Numbered from the stretch's first letter, positions 1-12,590 are shown. The stretch is DNA of 64,000 bases from Brachynemurus nebulosus (GCA_035578155.1 JAPWDM010000017.1:4724482-4788481); one strand, 5' to 3'. Numbers and translations are program-made. The notes: generated by a model not told the origin, from the sequence alone.

Positions 1-5
1 TTTTT

Positions 6-1347
6 TCAAAGATTTAGTTTAATTCTAGGTTTGCAAATCCGTCCACTTTATGTCACATAATTTTTGTCAAGTTTTGATGGACTTGGTTTAGGTTTTGTTA
101 ATGTCACATCTTGAGAAACATAATCACTCTTGGGTGCAACTTCAGTCTTTTCATCTTCAGGCTGGAGGACTGCTTCGGCAGAATTTTGTAAAGGACGAAG
201 ATGGTGCCTATTTCTTCTATAAATGCTATCACCAGCCTGTACGTTGTAGTCGTTAGATCAAGATTTATTTATAATCACTGCAAGTTTCCATTGTCGTCCT
301 TTTTCTTGAATTAGTACTGGTTGTTCTGGTATAAATTCAGGCAACTTCTTTGCAGACATGTCGTGGTGCAATTTTTGTGTTTGCTGCATTTCTTTCAATT
401 TTTCCTTTACCCTCTTTATAGAGAACTTAGGTTTTAAAATATTTTTGTTAATAGGTAAGACAGAACGAATTTTTCTTCCCATAAGCAAGTCACAGAGAGC
501 AGGAAGGTTTTGTTTAGGTGTGGTGTTATAATTTAATAAAGCTAAAAATAAATCATCACAATTTGTTAGAAAACTTTTCACCGTTTGTATAGCTCTTTCA
601 ACCATTCCATTTGATTGAGGGTAATGAGGGCTAGACGTAGTTAGTTTAATGTCGTATTTCTCCGCAAATTTATAGAATTCATGTGAGTTGAAAGGTGGTC
701 CATTATCAGAAAAAATTTCTTGCGGCAATACATTGATGGAAAAAATATTTTTCAGGGCTATAATAACACTTGATGCTGTTTTGGAAGATATTTTGTTGAC
801 AACAATAAACTTGCTAAAATAATCCACCAAAACCAGGAAATCTTCAGTCTCAACCGATACCGATTTTTTGCCAGGGTAGATCTGGGATCTCGTGTGGCGT
901 TAGAGGCTCATTAAAGTTAGATCTTGCATATTCTTGGCATTTTGAACATGAGAGTACTATTTTTTCCAGGACAGGTTGGGGTAATATATTGCTTCTTGTG
1001 CCAATTTTTTGAGGGCTACAACACCTTGATGGCTTCTATGTATTAATTTGAGGAACTCTGATTTTAAATCATTAGGCACAATTAGGCGACTTTTATAAAA
1101 AAGTAAATTTTTGTGGACAAATATGTTATTTTTGACGGGCCAAAATTTTTTAAAAGCCACTGGAACATTTTACTTACGTTTCGGCCAACCATTTAACACA
1201 TATTATTTGATTTTTTGAAGAACATGATCGTTATTGGTACTTTCTTGTAATTTTTTCTCATTTTCAGGCCTTGTAACAATAATGCAAAACACTCGTAAGT
1301 TGAAATCCAAATAATCATTATTTATTCTTTAGTAGGTTCACGGCTTA
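6..1347 (-). pseudogene. Ty3/gypsy pol relic, integrase half
   Basis: This encodes the integrase part of a Ty3/gypsy retrotransposon, which joins element cDNA to host DNA. Reading on the minus strand, an H2C2-type zinc-binding segment (957-1160) contains the H-R-S-H-Q-G motif. The core (258-830) has SDNGPPF and, 37 residues on, VERAIQ, which match the second Asp and the Glu of the DDE triad. The stretch that should hold the first Asp (about 840-950) is broken by stops and frame changes. The C-terminal tail continues to a stop at 6-8, including a YRRNRHHLRP segment typical of gypsy integrase ends, but carries in-frame stops near 47 and 255. The upstream RT/RNase H half lies at 4002-4899, separated by a TIR element. 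The gene is dead. A close homologue of its last 190 bp lies in plus orientation at 62578. Confidence 0.9.
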
Positions 1348-4001
1348 CAAGGAAAGGTATCCAACTGTATCTCTCAAAAATTTTTGAAACTTTGGTGGAT
1401 TATAGATCTTATTAAAACTAATCCAAAGCCATATTTCGTTCGTGCACATAAGAGGTTTAAGGGGGTGAAACTCACCCCTGAAAATTAGATTTTATTTCAA
1501 TTTTCTTGAATATCTTGGAAATGGTAAGAGCTTTGGTAGCGAAACTATATATATTTGTAAATGGCACTTTAAGATCTTTATTATGATATCAAAATTAAAG
1601 TTATAAAATTATTGGGGTTTCATCCCCCACCTCAACCCCTAATTTTTTCAGGTATTTTTTGGTAAAAAAAGGAGACTGTTATGTGTATAAAAAGAATTTT
1701 TAATTAACATATTTTGTATCACACCAGTTTATTTCTTGTTGCATAAATACACCCTTTGTTAATATTAACTTGGGAAAATTTTTAATTTTTTGATTTAATA
1801 ATGAGCAAAAATATGGTCAAAGGATCTCATATTTTAGTAATGAATTGTTACAAACTTACAATATACTTTAAAATACATAATTTAGAATGAAAAAATTCAC
1901 TGCACCCCTCCCCCTATTTTACTGATATCTATACAAATCTTATTTACTTATTTATTTCTTTTTATTTATCTATACAGTTGTCAATATTTTAATGTTTGTA
2001 ATTTACACAATAATGATATTGTTCATAGAAATGTTCAAAACAAAAATATTGTCCACACCAAACATATCTTATAAAAGCCGGTTTACCACATGCACTATAC
2101 TTTGGTGTTGCTCTTTCTTTTATGGAAAAGCAATATGACACAGAATTTTCAAAACTTTCTGGTCGTTGGTCAATATATCCACTTTTATACCATCCATACT
2201 TGAACAAATTTTGAAAATGAGGTGACGAAAACTGATTGTGAGCTAGAGACTGAAGTTTTAGAATATTGTTACCGTGGTGTAAACCAATATGATGTACTCA
2301 TTTAGAATTACATTATCCGAAAATAATCTGATGAACTGTCACCAGACTCGATATCCATAAACATCCAGAGGTTAAAATATTGACAATTGTATAGATAAAT
2401 AAAAATAAATAAATAAGTAAATAAGATTTGTATAGATATATAGATATAAATTATAATTACACCGTTCTCTTAAAATAAGCAAACCTAAAATAAGGAAATA
2501 TTGTAAACAAACACACACACATTCAAACATGTTTATATTAAAAAGTAATAAAAATATTGTCAAAAAAATAAAAAATAATAGTATAAATGGTGTGACAAAT
2601 AATAGAGTGTTCATGAACTTTTTAATCATTTATTCAGAAAAATTAAAAATTTTGCAATTTGTACATTTACTTATGAGTTTGAAATGAAATGTTTAAAACG
2701 TCGAAAACCCTACAATTGTCTATAATTCTATATAATTATGCATATATAAACATATCCATGATTTGATTATTTAATAGTATCAGGTAGTAGGCATACATGC
2801 ATATAATGCTTGTGAATGTGTTGTTGGGACCGTTGGGACATTATGAAGTGGTGATAAATTAAAATTTAATAGCTTCTTTGACATTCACTCCACAATATGT
2901 ATCTGTACGTATTTACTTTTTGTTCAATACTTAAACATTAGCAAAGATTATTCTTAAAATGGTCTCATTCGGAACATACAAACGTATTTTCTTATTAATA
3001 AATAATAATAATAATTGTTATCAATTTATTATATGTATTTATTGTGTACAGTTGTTATTTTAAATAGAAAAAGTTAATTATTTAATGTATGTAGTTAAGT
3101 TATGTACTCATTTTATATAAGTATATAACTAAATAAACTGTATTTTTAATATGACAGGGGTTATTAAGAAAAGAAAACATTTAACGTGAGAAAATAAACT
3201 AGAAATATTTGGAGAACTGGGCATCGCAGCATGTCTTAGCTTTTGGTTACGGTGTATCAGTGACCTAGTAAATATATGTATATGCATATACATGGACATT
3301 TAGTTCATCCTGTATGTTACGCTTAAAATAGGGAAAGTGACTTGTTTACTATTCCCTATTTTGAGCGGAATCTGTATAATAATTATAATATAGATTTGTA
3401 TTGACAGATGGATTTGTCAAGTATGGAGAGTGGGGGGAGGTGCAGTGTATTTTTTCTTTCTAAATTATGAATTTTAAAGTATATTGTAAGTTTGTAACAA
3501 TTCATTACTAAAATACGAAATTCTTTGACAATATTTTTGCTCATTATTAAATCAAAAAGTTAAAAATTTTCCCAAGTTAATATTAACAAAGGGTGTATTT
3601 ATGCAACAAGTAATAAACTGGTGTGATATAAAATATATGAATTAAAAATTCTTTTATTTACACATAACAGTCTCCTCTTTTACCAAAAAATACCTGAAAA
3701 AATTAGGGGTTGGGGGTGGGGGATGAAAACGCCAAATAATTTTATAACTTTAATTTTGGTATCATAATAAAGATCTTAAAGTGCCATTTACAAATACATA
3801 TAGTTTCCCTACTAAAGCTCTTACCATTTCCAATATATTTAAGAAAATTGAAAAAAACTCAAATTTTCAAGGGTGAGTTTCACCCCCTTAAACCGCTTAT
3901 GGGCACGAACGAAATATGGCTTTGGATTAGTGTTAATAAGATCTAAAATCCACCAAAATTAAAAAAAAAAATTGAGAGAAACAGTTGGATACCTTTCCTT
4001 G
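1348..4001. mobile_element. TIR element with ~600-bp inverted arms, TTA target duplication
   Basis: The ends are mirror images: CAAGGAAAGGTATCCAACTG at 1348 and its complement ending at 4001. The arms run to about 1940 and from about 3400, and both contain a hairpin-like GGGGGTGAAACTCACCCC block. Direct TTA flanks sit at 1345-1347 and 4002-4004. Removing the element plus one TTA brings the gypsy RNase H end back into frame across its conserved D-T-L-S-R motif, so insertion is certain and is younger than the gypsy copy. A 3-bp TWA duplication is the PIF/Harbinger habit, but no transposase supports that family. A second inverted pair (1930-1992 and 2376-2440) lies inside, so the core may itself be composite. 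Confidence 0.88.
1989..2207 (-). pseudogene. Cys/His-rich C-terminal fragment inside TIR element
   Basis: A 72-residue open frame ends in a Cys/His-rich segment: ACGKPAF, then WCGQYFCFEHF, then YHYC. The spacing resembles the zinc-ribbon/RING-like tails found at the C-termini of some arthropod transposases, such as piggyBac-like proteins, though the first expected Cys seems to be Tyr. It lies just inside the left arm of the 1348-4001 element and starts beside the inner inverted repeat. No catalytic domain is visible upstream. It may be the last remnant of the transposase of this element or of one nested in it. Family assignment is a guess. Confidence 0.35.
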
Positions 4002-4899
4002 TTAGTGTATCGGGTATATAAAGGTTCTTTCCAGGAACATACGTTAGTGTGAAACGATATTTTATTAGCTTAATTGCTAGTCTTTGTATACGTGATGACA
4101 TTTCGTCGAGAGGCTTTTTAAGTAAACCAATTAAAGGTCTATGATCACTTTCTATTTTAAAATTTTGCCAATTAAATAGTAACTGAAACGTTCACATCCG
4201 AATACCAGGGTAAGCAATCCAAGACCAAATGGGCTTGCGTCAACGGATAACACTGTTTCCTGTGTAGGATTGAAAAATGATAAATTAGTTATTGATATCA
4301 CTGAGTCTTTAATGTGATCCAAACATTTCTGTTCAATAGAAGTCCACTGCCATTGAGTTTTGTTACTGAGGAGTTTACGCAAAGTACTAGTTTCGTTAGA
4401 CAGATTAGGAATAAATTTGGACAAGTACGCAATCATTCCTAAAAATCGTTGTAATTCTTTTTTATTTTTTGGCGGCTGCATGTCACGAATGGCTTTGACT
4501 TTATTTTCATCAGGGGCTATACCACTAGCTTATATCCAAGAAATTTAATGCTCGTTACACAAAATTTAGATTTCTCCCGGCTTAATGTCATACTGCTGTC
4601 TTTAATTTTTTGTAACACAGTCCGCAGGTTTTCATTATGTTCTATTTCTGTTTTTCCATACACTAAAATATCATCAAAATAGACTAAAACAACAGGAGTA
4701 CCATCTAAAATTTCTTGCATACACCTTTGAAAAATTTCAGGCGCTGCTGAGATACCGAAGGGCAAACTTAAATAACGGTATCTGCCAAAACATGTAGCTA
4801 TTGTACAAAGCAATGAAGCTTGATAAGTAAGTGGTAATTGTAAAATACCCCTGTCGCAGCATCTGCATAACATAGCGAATTTCCAAATATTGGGCACTG
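4002..4899 (-). pseudogene. Ty3/gypsy pol relic, reverse transcriptase and RNase H
   Basis: This is the upstream half of the gypsy pol at 6-1347. The RT palm and fingers (4517-4897) contain GRYRYLSLPFGIS and the catalytic FDD in VLVYFDDILVYG, followed by the KSKFCVTSIKFLGY thumb region. The connection and RNase H follow (4152-4481: LQRFLGMIAYLSKFIPN, then LSVDASPFGLG with the first RNase H Asp). Another frame (4010-4150) then carries SDHRPLIGLL and the RNase H end. Frame changes occur near 4515, 4870 and 4150. Homology stops at about 4893, where a 120-bp tandem-repeat family begins, so gag, protease and the RT N-terminus are absent. Confidence 0.9.
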
Positions 4900-5181
4900 G
4901 CCGATCTCATCTGAGACCTGTACCTATTTAAAATAGTTTAGCTTTCTAAGAGTAAAAGAATTTTTAAAATCGGCTGGGTAATTAGTTTTGGTATTTTTGG
5001 GGACCCAAGAACCCGAACGGATTTTGTGCAGCATAGTTGTATCCATCTAAAATAATTTAGTTCTCTAGCAGTGAGAAATTTTTTAGAATCGGTTCGGTAG
5101 CTTATTACTGGCGTTTTCGGATCTGCAAGATCCCGGCGGACCTCATTAAAAAATCAGCTCGACCGTATATTCTAGGCGGAG

Positions 5182-5264
<83 letters not shown>

Positions 5265-5400
5265 AACCCGTTGCGTAGCATTCTACGCCGCATTTGCATC
5301 CGCAGGACAGTTGTGGATCTCAGATAACACGACCTGTACCTATCTAAAATAGTTTACCTCGGTAATAGTAAAAAAATTTTCAAAATCAGTCACATATATG
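4893..5400 (-). repeat. 120-bp tandem repeat family (T), reverse orientation
   Basis: Diverged units of roughly 120 bp with recurring phrases (ACCTGTACCTATTTAAAATA, TTAGCTTTCTAAGAGT, GGGACCCAAGAACCC) abut the broken gypsy RT. They continue on both sides of a (TA)n array. The same family runs in the opposite direction at 45040-47512 and in this direction at 49990-50870. It has no coding capacity. Confidence 0.7.
5184..5261. repeat. (TA)n microsatellite 1
   Basis: A pure TA run of about 78 bp interrupts the T-family repeat units, with T-type sequence on both sides. Confidence 0.97.
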
Positions 5401-5809
5401 ACACTAGCCACCTAGTTTAAACAACTAAAAGCTCCATGATGCTAGTAGCATGCCATCTAAAAACTTCAACATTGAAAAAATTTAGTCTAATAGGTCACAA
5501 ATTGTTAATAATTGGCCAGTTAGTTCCATTAATTTGTCATCAACACAATTTTTTTAAAATTCAAAATATTTAATTCTATAAAAATAACCAATAAAGGACG
5601 GTTATTTACAATTATAACCATAAGTGGCCGCATTTAATAGCTTTATTTTCTGGTTTCATGGTAATTTATAACTTTGCCGTGTAGTAACATTCATAACACT
5701 ATTATTCCATTTTCTAGTTCATATTGGTCTTTGTGAACTAGACGCTTCATTTACTCTAGCTGTAAAAACGAAAGATACTATTCCATTTCAAGATCCTGTC
5801 ACTTTAAAA
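5401..5809. other. Non-coding AT-rich stretch, no gene seen
   Basis: No open frame of note and no recognised repeat. It lies between the T-family units and a copy of the R repeat. Confidence 0.5.
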
Positions 5810-5934
5810 TTAATTTTTAGTCGAATTTTTCAACTGAAAAAATTAGACTTATACAGCCTATACGATAAGAACGGTGAGAGGTGAGAGTAGGGGCGCTATC
5901 CGTTTTCGGACTCGGTTATATAGAAAAGAAAACG

Positions 5935-5936
<2 letters not shown>
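5810..5936 (-). repeat. R repeat, copy 1 (130-bp module next to (TA)n)
   Basis: The module reads on the minus strand outward from the neighbouring (TA)n: CCGAAAACGGATAGCGCCCC, TATCGTATAGGCTGTATAAG, a near-palindrome around CAGTTGAAAAATT, then CGACTAAAAAT. The same module, in the same relation to a (TA)n array, occurs at 9800, 28897, 34045 and 44885. This copy shows CGACTAAAAATTAATTTT, the uninterrupted form of the site occupied by the large element at 34172-37306. Confidence 0.85.

Positions 5937-5999
<63 letters not shown>
5937..5999. repeat. (TA)n microsatellite 2
   Basis: TA run of about 63 bp joined directly to R copy 1 on the left and to a different repeat (6000-6160) on the right. Confidence 0.97.
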
Positions 6000-6002
<3 letters not shown>

Positions 6003-6160
6003 TCTTTCATAAAGTTCGCACCATATGGGAAACTTTTTTACTATTGACTTTTTGAAAAATATTTTAGTGGGGCTAGTTGGCACATCGGTTGGAATGAAAA
6101 GGTAGCTAAACACATCTAACCCCCTTCTTGCTATTTGGCGGGAATCCGAAAATTTCAATA
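6000..6160 (+). repeat. Repeat beginning GTGTCTTTCATAAAGTTCGC
   Basis: It is related to 39345-39500, sharing GTGTCTTTTATAAAATTCGC-like starts, TTTGAAAAATATTTTA and AACACATCT, so it is an interspersed element. The start resembles a transposon terminus, but no partner end was found here. Confidence 0.55.
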
Positions 6161-6815
6161 TTGCGAATTATAAAAATTGGCAATAATTTGGAAAGTACTG
6201 ATCACTTCGTCATGAAATTTTGATATCATATCAAAATTAGGTCCAGTTAATGTATCCCGTTAACTAAATACCTTACAGTATGGAAAAATAAAGCCCAAAA
6301 ATTTGCTTTTCCAAAATTCGAAGTTAAGTAACCCTAAATTTAAAACTGTTTTATTAATTCGAACAAAATAAAAATTATTCCAATTTTTGAAGTTTGCTTA
6401 TTTATAAAATCAAAATTATTACCAAAATATTGCCCCAGATATTGGCCTTTCAATAAAAAAATTTAATTTTGTCATAAAAAAACACGTCTCTGTAACATTG
6501 AAGTTCTAATAAGCAAAAGCAAGTCTCATCACTTTATTTTCTTTATAATTTGTAGTAAAGATATGCAGTACGCTAATTCCACATAATAATCTTTTAAGAA
6601 TAATTCAAATAAAGGACCCCAGTCCTTTAAAACTGCTAGAAATTTTCTTAATATTTAACTAGTTATATATAGTTATAACTAGTTCTTATAACTAGTTCTT
6701 AATATTTAACTAGCAAAACAATAGAACTTTCCCCAACCAAATAATGTTTGGGCCAATTATCTACAACCTATCAAAAATTCAGCTTCCTTAAATGATTTGT
6801 AGTGAGTAAAAGGGG
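6161..6815. other. Non-coding AT-rich stretch
   Basis: No gene recognised. A short tandem motif, TAACTAGTTCTTA, is repeated near 6660-6715. Confidence 0.5.
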
Positions 6816-9670
6816 AAAAAATTATTTTGGCTAGATCTAACACGCCCACAGCCCCCCAGAATAAACGTAGAGGGTTGAAATTTGGTATGTTGATAGAGTT
6901 ACTACCTAGGGTCTGCTTTTTGGAGGTTTTAATATTTTACCCTCACCCCCACTATTTTTAACTACGATTTCATGCTTTTTCGACGTTTTCAAAGTTTGTA
7001 CCACTCGCATAGGTCACTCAAATAAACCTAGAGGGCTGAAATTTTGTACTCGGATTCAGTTAGTATCAAGGGGATGCCTTTTGGCGGTCTCAACTTTTAA
7101 CCCTTACCCCCACCATTTTTATACCAAAAAGAACATGATTTTTCTTGTTTTTTAACAGTTTCGTTCGGGTCAAAATCTCCCCAAATAAACCTAGAGGGCT
7201 GAAATTTTGTGTATACTTAAGCTAATAGCCGGTCACTGCTTTTTAGAGGTTTGAACTTTTAATCATTACCGCCACAATTTTTACGCCAATATTTCCTTGA
7301 TTTTTTTGCTTCTTTTCTAACATGTCTAGAGATTCTCTAAAGAAACTTAGAGGGCTGAAATTTTGTACATGTATTGAGTTAGTATGCAGTTAGTGCCTTT
7401 TAGGGATTCCACATTACTTTTTCCCCCACTTCTCCCATTTTTACATCGGAATTCAATGGTATTGTTAAATGTGTTTAAAATGCTTTATTTGTATTCTAAT
7501 ACAAGTACTTTATTTGTATTCTAATACAACTAGACCTATAGTAATTTTAAAAAAAATGCCGTGAGCAGCGGTGCTCCATCACGGAAGTCGAATTCGTCGA
7601 AAAAAAAAGGTTTTAAGTTTTTAAGGGCTGAATCTCAGTAAATTTCAATTTGGTGCCGATAGCAGTTAGCAGGAGAAAATCCAAAACAATTCGTACGAGG
7701 GCATCCCTACCTATGCTTATCCGCCAATTGCCTTTGTGTTTTATTTTTAAATATTAAGAAAGGGCCTTAAATAGTAAACTGGAAGGCCTTTATGAAGGTA
7801 TTTTTTCTTCCCAAAAAAATCCAAAATTCCTACTTTATAAATAAACATTAACTTTAATAACATTTTTAAATTACTTAATATGTATGTATTGCATTTGTTA
7901 TAAAAGTAAGTTCATTTTTTTAAAATTTTTTAATTTACTATTCGCCTACTTGTCTTATAGTATAAATATAAAGCATTTTAAACACATTTAACAATACCAC
8001 TGAATTCCGATGTAAAAATGGGAGAAGTGGAGGGAACAGTAAGGTGGAATCCTTAAAAGGCACTAACTGAATACTAACTCAATACATGTACAAAATTTCA
8101 GCCCTCTACGTTTACTCAGAGAGTCTCTAGGTGTGTTAGAAGAAAGACAAAAAAATCAAGGAAATATTGGCATAAAAATCGTGGGGGTAAGAATAAAAAG
8201 TTGAAACCTCCAAAAACCAGTGGCTGGCTATTAGCTTAACCTGTACACAAAATTTCAGCCCTCTAGGTTTATTTGGGGAGATTTTGACCCGAACAAGAAA
8301 AAACAAGAAAAGTCATGTTCTTTTTGGTATAAAAATGGTGGGGGTAAGGGTTAAAAGTTGAGACCCACAACAGGCACCCCCTTAACACTAACTCAACCAG
8401 AATTAAAAATTTCAGCCCCCTACGTTAATTTGGGTGACCTGTGCGAGTGGTACAAACTTCGAAAACGTCAAAAAAGCATGAAACTGTAGCTTAAAAATGA
8501 GGGGGGTGGGGGTAGAATATTGAAACCGCCATAAAGCATAACCTAGGAATGAACTCTATCAACACACCAAATTTCAACACTCTACGTGAATTCTGGGGGG
8601 CTGAGGAGTGTTAGATCCAGCCAAAACCGTTTTTTCCCCCTCTACACCCTCCAAATCATCCTAGGAAGCTGAATTTTAGATATGTTGTAAATAATTGACC
8701 GAAACATTATCGATTACCGATTTGGAAACGTTTTAAAGTTTTGTTGCCGCCATTACCCCCCTAAAGTTTGGGTCGGATCCAAAATTTGCCCAAAAGTTTA
8801 TCCCACTTTAATAGTCTGAGGTGTCTCGAAAATTAGCCGCACTTACCAAATTTCAGCTCTTAACTTCCATAGGGGGCCCTACACATATTAAAATCAAAGT
8901 GGGTTCAAATTTTGGGCAAATTTTGGATCTGACCCAAATTTTAAGGCGGTGTAGAGGGGCGGTAAAACAATAAAACTTTTCCAAACGGTTGGAACTAATG
9001 TTTCGGCCAACTATTTACAACATATCCAAAATTCAGCTTCCTAGGAGGACTTGGAGGGGGTAGAGGGGGAAAAAAAGATTTTGGCTGGATCTAACACGCC
9101 CACAGCCCCCCAGAATTAACGTAGAGTGCTGAAATTTGGTGTGTTGATAAAGTTCGTACCTGGGTTGTGATTTTTGGAGGTTTTAATATTTTACCCCCAT
9201 CCCCCTCATTTTTAAGCTACAATTTCATGCTTTTTCGACGTTTTCGAAGTTTGTACCACTCGCACAGGTCACCCAAATAAACCTAGAGGGCTGAAGTTTC
9301 GCATTCGGATTTGTGTTAGTATCAAGGGGGTGCCTTTTGGGGGTCTCGACTTTTAACCCCTCCCTCCACCATTTATGGGTCTAACACGCCCACAGCCCCC
9401 AGAATTTACGTAAAGGGTTGAAATTTGGTATGTTGATAGAGATTGTACCTAGGGTCTGCTTTTTGGAGGTTTTAATATTTTCCCCTCACTCCCACAATTT
9501 TTAAGTTACAATTTCATGCTTTTTCGACGTTTTCAAAGTTTGTACCACTCGCACAGGTCAGCCAAATAAACCTAGAGGGCTGAAATTTTGTATTCGGATT
9601 GAATTAGTATCAAGGAAGTGCCTTTTGGGGGTCTCAACTTTTAACCCTTACCCCCACCATTTTTACACCA
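6816..9670. repeat. S repeat: palindromic arrays of ~155-bp units
   Basis: Diverged units of about 150-165 bp share TAGAGGGCTGAAATTTTGT, then a GGTTTTAACCC-type stretch and a CCCCCACCATTTTT block. They read forward at 6840-7450 (four units), reverse at 7985-8885 and forward again at 8900-9670. Two mirror axes follow, near 7730 (central spacer 7500-7965) and near 8893. The stretch 9370-9670 also repeats 9097-9365 directly. There is no coding capacity. The third arm runs into a (TA)n array and then an R module. Related arms lie at 29130-29690 and 33115-33940. Confidence 0.85.
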
Positions 9671-9925
<255 letters not shown>

Positions 9926-11147
9926 AAAATGTACACAACAAAGTATGATTATCACGATATTCAAATTTATATACAGAGCTTAAAAAAAAAATCTTTAATT
10001 TTTATTTGAAATTTAGTTGATACGTCAACCAAAGTTAAATAAACAGGTCTAAGATGAAACTAAATTACTTAGTTGGATAGTAGCTTAATTTCGATTACTT
10101 ATTAGTCACATTAGGACGTTTTATTGGACTCCACTATTTCACTAAAATGGCCCAATGATACTCGGGGCATTATGTCTAGAACATCATATGTTGACAACCT
10201 AGCTGAATAACTTCGGGTCTATTATTAACTTAAAAATGACAAAAAGGAAAAAAACTACTTTTTTATAAATATCTTGAAAATTAGTTTTTCTACATGAAAA
10301 ATTGTTACGAAATTTAGTTTTTGAAGACTTTAATACAAAAAAAATTTAATCAATTATTTTGGTGAAGCTATTTTTAAATCTATTTAACAAAGTGACAACA
10401 ACTTTATACAAATCGTGTCTCGATATTAAAAACGTTAAAGCGATACCTGATCAATGATCATAGTAAAATTTTTAAGTATCAAATTTTAAAATACCTTTTT
10501 TTTTATTAAAAACAATATTTTTCGAAATAATTATAAAAAAGAGTTTTCGGGAATTTTGAGCTCGAAACAGATTCTTATGGTACTCGGCTAATTTAGCGAG
10601 ACTGTTACTAAATATTTCAAACATATACAAAATTTAAACTGGTACAAACGTCATTGAATAAATCATTGAACAAAGAGCTCTCCGTCTATATAATTATACA
10701 TTTATATGAGACATTGGAGAGTGCAGAACTAGCCTTGTTGGTTGTTCATATACATACATAGGTAGGTTACCTCGATCAGCTCAGCAGCTTGCACTAATAC
10801 CTATATTATTATGTATGCGTGTGTGTGTGTTGAATGCACTTGAATGCATCATGTCGGGCAAGCAGAGAGTTTGTGGGTGGAAAGCATTGGCCGTATCAAG
10901 GCCAGTCTGGCCGTCAGCCTCTCTACCATCCACATCCACAAACATTACAACTACTACTACTGTACTATCATGTTGTTTTTTTCGTTTGCGTACAGTGATT
11001 GACAGTGAAAGCTGTACATTATGATATTTTATCAAATCTGTCATATTAATTGCCGACATGGTATATACGAATTTATAAATATGCGTACTTTGGAGATATT
11101 TTGATCTGAAACTTTTTTACGTAAAATTAGTCGGTCAATAAAAAAAA
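9926..11147. other. Unassigned sequence with a less AT-rich island
   Basis: No gene recognised. The interval 10740-11040 is less AT-rich than its surroundings and carries GTGTGTGTGTG and ACTACTACTACT runs. Open frames here (up to 92 codons, both strands) overlap one another and look like chance frames in simple-sequence DNA. An untranslated exon or promoter of a host gene cannot be excluded. Confidence 0.35.
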
Positions 11148-11506
11148 GCACCACAAACTGGAGAGAGGAATTTTTTTTAAAGTTAATTAAGACTGATTTC
11201 AGATGATCTGTGATACAAAAAGACTTACATAATAGGCTTGGCAACAATATCAATTTAACTAGTGACGACCTAGCGCAAACCATTGACCTTAAGGGAATTC
11301 ACTACCAGTGAAACAATTTTTTTATAGCACTACAAACTGAAGAGAGGAGTTTTTTTTAAAGTTAATTAAGACTAATTTCAGATCATCTGTGATACAAAAA
11401 AGACTAATAGACCTAGCAACAATATCAATTGAACTAGTGACGAATTAGCGCAAAACATTTACCATAAGAGAATACACTACCAGTAAAACAATTTTTTTTA
11501 TTTTTA
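11148..11506. repeat. Two-copy tandem duplication, 179-bp period
   Basis: GCACCACAAACTGGAGAGAG at 11148 recurs as GCACTACAAACTGAAGAGAG at 11327. The copies stay collinear through AGTTAATTAAGACT, ATCTGTGATACAAAAA, CAATATCAATT and CACTACCAGT. They differ by substitutions and small indels and have no coding capacity. Confidence 0.85.
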
Positions 11507-11805
11507 AATTTTCCTATGAATTTCTGGTAGTTATGTAACCATGTAAACTTAATGATAAGAATAATAAAATTATGTTTGAAATTTTCGAGTTTCACATTAC
11601 CATAAATGTCCATTTTTTCGAAAAAAAATGCTTTTTTTTAAATTTATATTTTGAAAAACTACTCAATCAATATTGATGTTTTTAGTCTCAAATTAAAGCT
11701 AATTAGATACACTAAAAACGCATGTATTTTTATTATTGTATCTAAAAGGGAAGTATAAAAAATGTTCATATTTTAAAATTAATAAAAAAAAAAAATTGAA
11801 ACAGT

Positions 11806-12147
11806 GGGTCTATTGAATAAAAAGAAGTATTATTTTTACTTCCTATTTTTTAAGTTTTTACTTAAATAAAAACGTATACAAGTGATAACTTAAAAAAAGA
11901 GTTTACTCTAAAAGGGTAAACTCTTTGTAAATAATAAACAAATACTTTACTTTGCAAAATACCACGTTTATTGTAAAGTAAAGTAAAGTATTTGTTTATT
12001 ATTTACAAATATGGAATACCATAAAGTAACGCTCAAATCTATTAATATGGTAAACTCTTTTTTTAAGTAATCACTTATGTTTTTATTTAAGTATAAACTT
12101 CAAAAATAGGAAGTAAAAGCAAATACTTCTTTTTATACAATAGACCT
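11806..12147. mobile_element. Foldback MITE, 340 bp, near-complete palindrome
   Basis: The left arm begins GGTCTATTGAATAAAAAGAA and its complement ends near 12147. Mirrored blocks follow: TTTTTACTTCCTATTTTT, AAGTGATAACTTAAAAAAAG, GAGTTTAC, and a centre rich in ACTTTACTTTGC. The whole unit could form one long hairpin. There is no ORF and the target duplication is unclear. Confidence 0.75.
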
Positions 12148-12350
12148 AATGTTGTCTAAAGTATTTTTTTATTTTTCTATATAATTGTTAATATGCACTA
12201 AAAATTTCATTTTTCTATCTTCAACGGTTTTCCTGTAATAACCAATTTCATTCCTGAGAACAGAAAAAGTAAACTTTCGGATAATCGTAATCAAAGTTGA
12301 GATGCACTGTGAGATGAGTTGAAGAAGGTTACTACACTTTACAAAAAATA

Positions 12351-12590
12351 CAGTTGAGTCGCTCAGCGGCAAAGTGGTCCAACTGTAAAAGTAAAAATGT
12401 AGAATAAGTAGTGGACTAACTTGGTTGGGACACTAAGAGTTCAATAAATGTAAGATAGCCTAACTGTTTTATTGCTACCATCTATTATCGCACATTGTTA
12501 GTTCACATAGATCCGCTTTTTATATTTAACTAAAAACATCAAATTTTACAGTTGGGCCACCTTGCCGCTGAGCGACTCAATTACACCCCT
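12351..12590. mobile_element. MITE with ~37-bp TIRs containing TGAGTCGCTCAGCGGCAA
   Basis: TGAGTCGCTCAGCGGCAAAG continuing into TGGTCCAACTGTAAAA at the left is mirrored at 12555-12580 with few mismatches. TACA lies just outside each end (left ATACA, right TTACA), a possible 4-bp duplication. The interior is about 165 bp and non-coding. Confidence 0.75.

Noticed and set aside
10781..11059. Overlapping 69-92-codon frames on both strands
   Set aside because: They include GTGT and ACT simple runs and overlap each other. No domain or gene signal chooses between them.
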